This document shows, one piece after another, positions 6,352 to 12,399 of a stretch of 14,801 bases of DNA; within the stretch, counting starts at the first letter, position 1, and every line of letters begins with the position of its first letter. A program made the translations under genes and the position numbers. The notes beneath the pieces were generated by a model, which saw only the letters and a program-made list of their open reading frames with translations, made no database searches and was not told where the DNA came from. The stretch is taken from positions 1 through 14,801 of the forward strand of contig CANETG010000041.1 in assembly GCA_947440875.1 (NCBI GenBank), in the 5' to 3' direction. The stretch comes from Bacteriovoracaceae bacterium (GTDB taxonomy: Bacteria > Bdellovibrionota > Bacteriovoracia > Bacteriovoracales > Bacteriovoracaceae).

Positions 6352-7437
6352 TTAGTACCGCGACCGGGCCCTGAATCCATACCGATCTTTCACCGACGTA
6401 AAGGCCCACCAAACAAGAGTCCCTACCCAAACGAGGGCACCAAAAAGGTGTAGGGCAATTCCGCGCCAAGATTCTTGAAACACGATTTTGGAAAAGAAGC
6501 GGTAAAGAGTCAGAAGAAGAATGCTTCCGATCGCCTGGAACGGATGAGAGAAGAAGAAGAGGACCGGAAAGACCCAGATAAACAAGCACGCGACAAAAAT
6601 CCAGAATCCTTTACGGTCGCCACTCATCCAGAGTTCATCCCAATATATTTTCATCTGAAAAATTTGAACTTTGAGATCTTCTGGATAGTAACGACGAAGA
6701 TGTCTCTCTCCGTACGCAAGCCCAAAGAACTTCAGATTCATGTCAAAAAACTCAGCGATTCCCTGTTTCCAAGACGCCACTTTAATTTTTTCAAAATCAA
6801 TTTCTCTAAAAAGTGAGATGGGCATTCCTAGCCAGCCCTGAGCGATGCTCATCATAGGATGCGAAATGTTTCTTTTAAAACGGCGAAATCCAAAAACACT
6901 CGCCAGAGCGAGCGTGGGATTGAGGAGGGCGACGGATTCACAAAAAATATTTCCCTTCACTGTCTGAGGCAGGACAAAATACGCGCGCTCTCTTTGGGTG
7001 ACGAAGTGGGAAAGAGAAAGAAAAGCGGCTTCTGTCGGAACAAGTTCAGCGTCGCCGATGATCACAACGTCGCTAGAGACTTTGGAAGAGATTTCTTTGA
7101 GCATCCAGGGAATGACAAAAACACCAACGGGCCGATTGATGAAGGAATGAAGTTCAACAAACGGAAGCTTTTGCGATAGCTCGCTCCACGCAGTCATCGC
7201 GGGATGATGGCCATCGATTAGGATACGGATTTTCAGACGCCCTTTGAGCTCACCCAGCGTTTCAAGTGCGGCCATCCACGGTTCAATGTAAAATTCGGAA
7301 CGAGAAGAAACGGGGATAAGGAGTTCAATTGTTCCAGAGTAGGTCTCATCCGCCGAGAGTTGTTTTCCCACGAGTGCGTTCCGCACTAAAGTAACAATCA
7401 TAAGAACAGTAAGAGCAATGACTAAAAGTCCAATCAT
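6352..7437 (-). CDS. Membrane-bound GT2-like glycosyltransferase with degenerate DxD
   Basis: Encodes 361 residues. One N-terminal hydrophobic helix (2-19) is followed by a soluble domain and three C-terminal hydrophobic segments (about 278-296, 300-314, 329-346). The soluble part follows the GT-A pattern of family 2: ELLIPVSSR (38-46), KIRILIDGHHP (69-79), then VVIIGDAELVP (124-134). The last stretch sits where family 2 has the metal-binding DxD; here it is D129-A-E131. This helix plus GT2 plus C-terminal helices plan is seen in enzymes that act on lipid-linked acceptors at the membrane. Donor and acceptor cannot be told. No good ribosome site precedes ATG 7437, which is only 16 bases from the divergent methyltransferase start, so a leaderless transcript is possible. 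The stop lies three bases past a terminator hairpin. Confidence 0.75.
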   Translation of the reverse strand: MIGLLVIALTVLMIVTLVRNALVGKQLSADETYSGTIELLIPVSSRSEFYIEPWMAALETLGELKGRLKIRILIDGHHPAMTAWSELSQKLPFVELHSFINRPVGVFVIPWMLKEISSKVSSDVVIIGDAELVPTEAAFLSLSHFVTQRERAYFVLPQTVKGNIFCESVALLNPTLALASVFGFRRFKRNISHPMMSIAQGWLGMPISLFREIDFEKIKVASWKQGIAEFFDMNLKFFGLAYGERHLRRYYPEDLKVQIFQMKIYWDELWMSGDRKGFWIFVACLFIWVFPVLFFFSHPFQAIGSILLLTLYRFFSKIVFQESWRGIALHLFGALVWVGTLVWWAFTSVKDRYGFRARSRY

Positions 7438-7447
7438 GGGATAAGAT
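7418..7447 (+). promoter_or_regulatory. Candidate promoter for a leaderless SpoU methyltransferase mRNA
   Basis: ATGACT (7418-7423) and TAAGAT (7442-7447) are 18 bases apart, each four of six matches to sigma-70 consensus. Transcription starting seven bases after the -10 would begin exactly at the A of ATG 7454. The sequence lies inside the start of the divergent glycosyltransferase gene. Confidence 0.35.
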
Positions 7448-7453
7448 TAACGC

Positions 7454-7981
7454 ATGAATAAGCGTCAGTACATGCTAAAAACCTTCGAGCGCCAGAAGCT
7501 TCTGAACAAAATGATGGCCAGTCCCGGGCCCTATCCTTTTGTGATTATTCTCGATCATCTGAAGGTCGATTTCAACATCGGGAAAATCATCCGTTCCGCC
7601 GAAGCCTTCGGAGCTTTTGGGGTGGACGTTGTGGGCACTCCGTTTTTTGATCCCATGCCCGCCAAAGGCTGCATGAAGCGAGTGCCCTGGACGATGACGA
7701 AAACTTTTCATGAAAGTTACCAGCGACACCTCGACCAGGGCTATACCTTTTACGCGTTTGATGCAGAAGCCGAAGTGGGGATTCATGAAACAAACTTTCC
7801 AGAAAAAGTTGCGTTTGTTTTAGGCCACGAGGGGTCGGGGTTTAGTTTCAAGAAAGAGCATTATCCAGCGATTAAGTTTATTAAAATTCCGCAAATCGGA
7901 ATGGTGGAGAGTCTCAACGTTTCCGTCGCCGCATCGATTGCCATGTATGAATTTGCGCGGGCGAGGAACTTTCAAACTTAA
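7454..7981 (+). CDS. SpoU/TrmH-family RNA 2'-O-ribose methyltransferase
   Basis: Encodes 175 residues. All three SPOUT motifs are present: motif 1 NIGKIIRSAEAFG (41-53) with the catalytic-type Arg47; motif 2 FVLGHEGSGFS (121-131); motif 3 IPQIGMVESLNVSVAASIAMYEF split over 145-167, with the S-L-N-V-S-V-A knot that binds S-adenosylmethionine. It methylates a ribose 2'-OH in tRNA or rRNA; the short length without an N-terminal RNA-binding domain resembles TrmL- or TrmH-like members, but the target base cannot be inferred from this. No clear ribosome site precedes ATG 7454. Met7 is an alternative start. The stop overlaps that of the convergent heme A synthase. Confidence 0.9.
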   Translation: MNKRQYMLKTFERQKLLNKMMASPGPYPFVIILDHLKVDFNIGKIIRSAEAFGAFGVDVVGTPFFDPMPAKGCMKRVPWTMTKTFHESYQRHLDQGYTFYAFDAEAEVGIHETNFPEKVAFVLGHEGSGFSFKKEHYPAIKFIKIPQIGMVESLNVSVAASIAMYEFARARNFQT

Positions 7982-8922
7982 TCGAGCAGAGTGCCCTTCA
8001 GATTTAATTTCAAAGTGTATAAAAACCCCAAGGTCATCACACCGAAAAAAAGGTGGGGTGGTTGAGCGTTGGTCGGGAAATCAAAATAATTGAGCGCAAC
8101 TCCCGTCGCCACGTTTGCCATCACACAAAAAAAACCAAAAAGAGTCGTGAAAAAAGCCGCCCGATTAAACCGCGTCCGGTGGAGATACAAAAGGAGATAG
8201 AGAAAGATACCCACGATCACCAGAGAAAAAGAGCGGTGAACATAAAACACCCAGTTCAGACCACCGATGACGTTCGAGTAATCAAGTGATCCCGTATCCC
8301 GGGTCAGGTGATCGACTTGTTGCCTCACCTGAGTTCCCATCAACACTTGAATAAAAGAAAGACCGACTAAAATCTGCGAAATGCGAAGTGCTCTTCCATC
8401 GATGGGCTGAACGATGGCCGTATCTTCGAGGTCGTCGCAATACTTTCTGAGATAAAGAAGACCGAAGAGAAGAAGGATCGCAAGGAACATATGAATCGTA
8501 ATCAGAAACGGCTTCAGATGAGTCGAGACAACGAGTGCACCCACGCCGCCCTGGATGAGAATGAGGACCAGAAGTCCAGCGCAGAACCAAGGGACATTTC
8601 GTTCCGTGTGGCGAAGCTTGAAAGAAAAAATAAAAAGAAGCAGGATGAAAAAACCGAGAACCATACCCATCAAACGGTTGATGTATTCGGTCCAAGTTTT
8701 GAAAGGGTCAAAATCTGCGATCGTTTTTCCTGAGATTTTATAAATTTCCTTGTAGTCACTTGGGAGCTCAGAGATATCCATCGGCGGAACCCATTGTCCA
8801 AAGCAGCGAGGCCAATCCGGGCACCCTAAACCAGAGCCCGTCCCACGGACAATTGAACCGGCGAGAATGACGAGATAAGTTCCTAAGATCGAGAGAATGA
8901 TAATCCGCTGAAAGCCTTTCAT
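7978..8922 (-). CDS. ctaA: Heme A synthase, CtaA/COX15 family
   Basis: Encodes 314 residues, usual for the bacterial family. It oxidises the C8 methyl of heme O to formyl, giving heme A for aa3-type cytochrome oxidases, in the inner membrane. Recognisable parts: the first helix and GSIVRGTGSGLGCPDWPRC (22-40) with the loop Cys pair C34/C40; EYINR (79-83); TIH at 142-144; YVHRS (227-231); and PPHLFFG (288-294). These correspond to the four heme-ligand positions of CtaA, three being His (144, 229, 290), while the first is Asn82. Glu79 keeps the conserved Glu. About eight hydrophobic helices are visible. No ctaB or oxidase subunit gene is adjacent. The start is 49 bases from the divergent mntP-like start, and a TACTAT -10-like box lies about 20 bases before it. 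The ribosome site is weak. Confidence 0.93.
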   Translation of the reverse strand: MKGFQRIIILSILGTYLVILAGSIVRGTGSGLGCPDWPRCFGQWVPPMDISELPSDYKEIYKISGKTIADFDPFKTWTEYINRLMGMVLGFFILLLFIFSFKLRHTERNVPWFCAGLLVLILIQGGVGALVVSTHLKPFLITIHMFLAILLLFGLLYLRKYCDDLEDTAIVQPIDGRALRISQILVGLSFIQVLMGTQVRQQVDHLTRDTGSLDYSNVIGGLNWVFYVHRSFSLVIVGIFLYLLLYLHRTRFNRAAFFTTLFGFFCVMANVATGVALNYFDFPTNAQPPHLFFGVMTLGFLYTLKLNLKGTLLD

Positions 8923-8940
8923 GTTTTCAATTTAACACGA

Positions 8941-8947
8941 TATAGTA
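8941..8947. promoter_or_regulatory. Overlapping divergent -10-like boxes between ctaA and mntP
   Basis: The plus strand reads TATAGT at 8941-8946 and the minus strand reads TACTAT over 8942-8947. Each suits a -10 for the gene on its side, and the gap is only 49 bases. Good -35 elements are missing on both sides, so confidence is low. If both work, the two promoters would compete for the same DNA. Confidence 0.35.
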
Positions 8948-8971
8948 GGGGTTATCAAAGGGAAGTTCTCC

Positions 8972-9550
8972 ATGATCTCGCTTGAAATCCTTCTTTTGGG
9001 TTTGGGCCTCGCAGTGGATGCGGGAGTCGTGAGTTTTGCCCTTGGATTACTGACAGTCGAAGAGGCACTCAATACTCGCCTCACCAAAGGTCTTATCATT
9101 GCGCTGACTTTCGGACTTTTCCAGTTTCTCATGCTCTGGATTGGCAGTTACGGAGGCTATCTTTTTGCTTTTTCCTCCTACGGATATCTCTCCCAAGTGA
9201 TGATTTGCGGTATTTTTTTGATCATGGGGTTGAAGCTCTTTCAGGAAGCCTTAAAAAACGATCAAAGAGAACTAAAGTGGAGTTTTCTTCCGGTTCTCAT
9301 TTTGGCCTTTGCGACTTCTATCGACGCGCTGGCTGCGGGGATTAGTCTGGGCACAATTCCTGACCCTCACGACCCGTCGATTCTTATTGGAGTGATCACT
9401 TTTGTTATTTGCCTTTCACTCAATTTGTTAACCTTTCTTTTTCGCGAAATTCCCCACCGCTGGTTACTCCGTTTTGGGGGAATGGTCTTCATTGCTCTTG
9501 GAGTGAGAATTATTTGGTTTTTTTATAAGTCTCAAAAAGGTGTCCTATGA
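8972..9550 (+). CDS. mntP: MntP-type manganese efflux pump
   Basis: Encodes 192 residues, normal for the family (PF02659). Two halves each carry the family motif: LGLAVDAGVVSFALG (11-25) with Asp16 and Gly25, and ATSIDALAAGISLG (114-127) with Asp118. Six hydrophobic helices are visible. MntP exports Mn2+ from the cytoplasm and protects against manganese excess. An AAAGGGA site lies eight bases before the ATG. The stop overlaps the threonine ammonia-lyase start (ATGA, 9547-9550), so the two are translationally coupled. No manganese riboswitch (yybP-ykoY) could fit in the 49-base upstream gap. MntP-like proteins with other cation specificity exist, so the substrate is likely but not proven. Confidence 0.88.
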   Translation: MISLEILLLGLGLAVDAGVVSFALGLLTVEEALNTRLTKGLIIALTFGLFQFLMLWIGSYGGYLFAFSSYGYLSQVMICGIFLIMGLKLFQEALKNDQRELKWSFLPVLILAFATSIDALAAGISLGTIPDPHDPSILIGVITFVICLSLNLLTFLFREIPHRWLLRFGGMVFIALGVRIIWFFYKSQKGVL

Positions 9551-10770
9551 AAATCGATAGTCAACTTTTTAAAAAAGCGCAGAAAATTGTTTCAGAGGCG
9601 ATTGATCCTTCGCCACTCATTCACAACGAATGGCTCTCAAATAGTTATGGTTGTGATATTTATCTGAAATTAGAAAATATGCTCCCTATCGGCTCTTTCA
9701 AAATGAGAGGGGCGACCTTTAAGATTTCGCAGCTCACGGCCGCAGAAAAAAAACAGGGTGTACTCGCCGTGAGTGCCGGTAACCACGCACAAGGTGTCGC
9801 TTGGGCGGCCAAGAGATTCGGCATCAAAGCAACGATCATCATGCCCCTGGGATCTCCGCTTACAAAAATTCGTAACACAGAAAATCTCGGCGCCGAAGTC
9901 ATCCTTCACGGAAATAGTATTGAGGAGTGTTTCCAGCATGCTCAAGAAATGATGAAAAAAAAGAAAATGATTTTCGTTCATCCTTATCATGATCCACTCG
10001 TGATCGCGGGTCAGGGAACTGTTGCCTATGAGCTCTTAAAACAAATACCAAAGATGGATTTCGTTTTCTCAGCCATCGGTGGAGGTGGCTTAGTTTCTGG
10101 TATTGGTCACGTGCTTAAGAGTGAAAAATCGAAGGCAAAAGTCATCGCCGGTCAGGCTTCGGGCTGTAGTCCCATGGTCGATACGCTCAATTCTGGGAAA
10201 ATCGTGAACGCTGAAAAAGGTGACACTTTTGCTGATGGGATCAAAGTTCGTAAAGTTAGCGAAGACATGTGGAAGCTTCTCGACGGAGTGCTCGAATCAT
10301 CCCACAAAGTCGACGACGAAAAAATGGCGTGGGCGATTCTCCAGTTGATGGAGAAGGCGCGTGTGATCGCCGAAGGAGCAGGGGCGCTGCCGCTGGCCCT
10401 TTTTGATCAGCTCTGGCAGAAAAATCCCAAAAAATTCATGAACAAAAAAATCGTACTCGTCATCTGCGGCGGAAATATTGACGTGAATCTCCTTGAGAGA
10501 ATTATCGATCGCGGTCTCATTGAGTCTGGTCGGAAAGTCACGATCTCTATTCCCATTCAGGACAAACCGGGAACGCTTCATCAGCTGACGGGCATCATCA
10601 AAAATGTCGGGGCCAACGTGCTCCAGGTTGTTCACGATCGTGATTCATCTGGCACGGGTATCACTGGGGCGAAAGTGGTCTTTACACTTGAGACAAAAGG
10701 TGAAGAACATTTAAAAACGTTACTCAAAGAAATGAAGAAAGACTTTCCGCTGTGTCAGGTCGTGAATTAA
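9547..10770 (+). CDS. ilvA: Threonine ammonia-lyase (threonine deaminase) with C-terminal ACT domain
   Basis: Encodes 407 residues. It is a fold-II PLP enzyme that converts L-threonine to 2-oxobutanoate and ammonia, the entry to isoleucine synthesis or to threonine breakdown. Evidence: PIGSFKMRGA (47-56) with the PLP Lys52; SAGNHAQG (76-83); GGGGLVSG (178-185), the PLP phosphate loop; and VICGGNID near 314-321, in which Cys replaces the usual Ser. The last 75 or so residues form an ACT domain (VTISIPIQDKPGTLHQL, then GANVLQVVHDR). The length of about 400 with a single ACT unit fits the TdcB-like/short IlvA group; it is shorter than the 514-residue E. coli IlvA with two ACT-like units. Allosteric control by an amino acid such as isoleucine or valine is therefore possible. 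Translation is coupled to mntP by ATGA. Confidence 0.93.
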   Translation: MKIDSQLFKKAQKIVSEAIDPSPLIHNEWLSNSYGCDIYLKLENMLPIGSFKMRGATFKISQLTAAEKKQGVLAVSAGNHAQGVAWAAKRFGIKATIIMPLGSPLTKIRNTENLGAEVILHGNSIEECFQHAQEMMKKKKMIFVHPYHDPLVIAGQGTVAYELLKQIPKMDFVFSAIGGGGLVSGIGHVLKSEKSKAKVIAGQASGCSPMVDTLNSGKIVNAEKGDTFADGIKVRKVSEDMWKLLDGVLESSHKVDDEKMAWAILQLMEKARVIAEGAGALPLALFDQLWQKNPKKFMNKKIVLVICGGNIDVNLLERIIDRGLIESGRKVTISIPIQDKPGTLHQLTGIIKNVGANVLQVVHDRDSSGTGITGAKVVFTLETKGEEHLKTLLKEMKKDFPLCQVVN

Positions 10771-10835
10771 TGGAGGGATCTGAACTCCTCGAGAGGCTCA
10801 CCGAAAAAGATCTTCTGGAAGATTTTAAAAAGTAG
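10770..10835 (+). CDS. Candidate 21-residue micro-protein coupled to ilvA
   Basis: The ilvA stop and a new ATG share a base (TAATG, 10768-10772). The new frame runs 21 codons to TAG and encodes an acidic, helix-prone peptide: MEGSELLERLTEKDLLEDFKK. The spacing is typical of re-initiation, but so short a frame arises by chance often. No independent ribosome site is needed for coupling. No family is recognised. It is listed as a candidate only. Confidence 0.3.
   Translation: MEGSELLERLTEKDLLEDFKK
10804..10826. terminator. Weak bidirectional hairpin between ilvA and the symporter gene
   Basis: ATCTT (10810-10814) pairs with AAGAT (10819-10823) around CTGG, flanked by AAAAAG on the left and TTTT on the right. 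Read on the minus strand, the stem is followed after one base by TTTTT, so it could end the symporter transcript. The stem is short and AT-rich, and it lies in the candidate micro-protein frame. Confidence 0.4.
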
Positions 10836-10844
10836 AATCTTCCG

Positions 10845-12113
10845 CTAAACCTTATCCGCCGCGGGCGGCTTCGTATCCACGAGTGCCGCAATCACAAGAT
10901 CTCCCGACACATTCAGAGTCGTCCGGCACATATCAAGAAAACGATCCACACCAAGAATGAGTGCAATCCCTTCAGCAGGAATTCCCACTCCGTTCATGAT
11001 GATCATAATCAGCGGCAGTGATCCACCCGGGACTCCGGCCGTTCCGATCCCCGCGATGATACACATGATGACGACCTGAAACTGCTGCGCCATCGACAGA
11101 TCCACACCAAAGACTTGCGCCAAGAAGAGGACCGTTACTCCTTCAAAGAGAGCGGTTCCGTTCTGGTTGGCGGTTGCTCCCACAGTGAGGACGAATCTCG
11201 AAACGGCCGGAGTCAGTCCCAGTTTATGTTCGGCGGTCTCGATTGATTTTGGCAGACACGCGTTCGATGACGACGTCGAGAAGGCGTACATCATCACGTC
11301 TTTAGAGTCGGAGTAGAACTTCCAGGGAGAGCGCTTGGCGATGAACTTAAGTAGAAGCGAGTAAACAACAAATTGTTGAATCAGAAGTCCCGCCACAACA
11401 ACCGCGGCAAAGTAAAAGAGGGATTCAAAAATCGACAGTCCGAACTTAAAGGCCGTTCCGAATACAATCGCAAATACTGCCAGAGGTGCGATCTTCATCG
11501 CGTACTCCACAATCTTTAGCGAGGCATCGAAGATTTCTTGAAAGATCGTCACAATTTTCAGCTCACCTTCGTGATCTTTCGAAACAAGGTAAAACGCAAA
11601 ACCAAAGAAAAGCGCGCAGAACATGAGTGAAAGCATCTCGCCTTCAAGAGCTTTTACGGCCGCTTCAAGTGGGTTTTTCGGAATGACACTCACTATGGCC
11701 TCGGCAAAAGATTTTGAGTTTTTTGCATTATTCGTAATCGTCTGGACGCCGTCCTTTGCCTTCTCAAAGACAGACGTATCAATCTTGAAGCCTTTCCCCG
11801 GCTGGAAGAAATTCACAAGTCCGATACCAATAAGAACCGAGGCGGTACTGGCGATCACCGTGTACATCAGAGTTTTCGAAGCAACTTTTCCCACCCCTTG
11901 GTGACGGGCCAGATCATAAACTCCGAGAACGAGTGCAGAGAAAACCATAGGGACAACGATCATGAAAAGAAGACGAAGGAAAATCTGTCCAATCGGAGTC
12001 ATCACATAATTATTCAAATGCTGAAGCGCCACGGCGTCCTGGTAGTTGTGACAGATTGTTCCGCCGACAATACCGATGATGAGCCCTAGGAGGAGCTTGT
12101 AATGGTTCTTCAC
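10845..12113 (-). CDS. Dicarboxylate/amino acid:cation symporter (glutamate/aspartate type)
   Basis: Encodes 422 residues of the SLC1/DAACS family (GltP, GltT, DctA, GltPh). It takes up glutamate, aspartate or C4-dicarboxylates with sodium or protons across the inner membrane. Family marks: the HP1 serine stretch STSSSNACLPKS (279-290); NQNGTALFEG (316-325) in TM7; HP2 with GTAGVPGGS (357-365); and TM8 GVDRFLDMCRT then N401 and D405. Asp394 and Arg397, the substrate-binding pair in GltPh-type acidic amino acid carriers, are kept, which favours glutamate/aspartate. The third residue of the usual NMDGT is Asn here, not Asp. The start codon is GTG (12113) because an in-frame TGA lies directly before it. 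AAGGGGA lies seven bases upstream, and a good promoter stands about 30 bases further. Confidence 0.93.
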   Translation of the reverse strand: MKNHYKLLLGLIIGIVGGTICHNYQDAVALQHLNNYVMTPIGQIFLRLLFMIVVPMVFSALVLGVYDLARHQGVGKVASKTLMYTVIASTASVLIGIGLVNFFQPGKGFKIDTSVFEKAKDGVQTITNNAKNSKSFAEAIVSVIPKNPLEAAVKALEGEMLSLMFCALFFGFAFYLVSKDHEGELKIVTIFQEIFDASLKIVEYAMKIAPLAVFAIVFGTAFKFGLSIFESLFYFAAVVVAGLLIQQFVVYSLLLKFIAKRSPWKFYSDSKDVMMYAFSTSSSNACLPKSIETAEHKLGLTPAVSRFVLTVGATANQNGTALFEGVTVLFLAQVFGVDLSMAQQFQVVIMCIIAGIGTAGVPGGSLPLIMIIMNGVGIPAEGIALILGVDRFLDMCRTTLNVSGDLVIAALVDTKPPAADKV

Positions 12114-12143
12114 TCAGATTTCCCCTTATTGATGTATCAGAAA

Positions 12144-12172
12144 ATAATAAGAGGGGAGCTTATTCCTGTCCA
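12144..12172 (-). promoter_or_regulatory. Sigma-70-type promoter of the symporter gene
   Basis: On the minus strand TGGACA (12167-12172) and TATTAT (12144-12149) are 17 bases apart, each five of six matches to consensus. The predicted transcript starts near 12137, leaving a leader of about 24 bases that holds the ribosome site before GTG 12113. Confidence 0.7.
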
Positions 12173-12399
12173 GAAAGAGCTTCGTCGGGGCAGGGATATG
12201 TGAGTAAAAGTCAGTCTCCCTGTCTGAATGATTGCCCATAAGTTCGCGATGTCTCTTAAACCCAGAGACTGTCAAAACTTTTTACACCTGCGAAGAATCC
12301 CGACTCCTCATTGTGATAACTTGCAGACCCTTTGGAGCGCCCCACTTGGCACCAAATTTTCATCTGAACTGGGGAATTAGTGTCTTTAAAGGAAGCTTT
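12173..12399. other. Intergenic region between divergent genes, with weak RNA-like folding
   Basis: No coding frame of interest is seen here. GGGC-AGGGA (12188-12196) can pair with TCCCT (12217-12221) and GCCC (12234-12237), giving a nested stem on either strand. A second stem, GTCTCT/AGAGAC (12251-12256 with 12264-12269), has a seven-base loop. Neither matches a riboswitch class I know. The promoter of the downstream plus-strand gene should be here, but I found no convincing -35/-10 pair. An imperfect sigma-54-like box lies near 12347. Confidence 0.3.

Noticed and set aside
12251..12269. GTCTCT/AGAGAC hairpin as an intrinsic terminator
   Set aside because: The T run begins about eight bases after the stem, and no gene ends there.
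12347..12361. Sigma-54-like TGGCAC-N5-TTTC box before the large plus-strand gene
   Set aside because: The essential GC of the -12 element is TC here, so it would not be expected to work. A sigma-28-like GCCCATAA near 12234 also lacks a TAAA at the right spacing.
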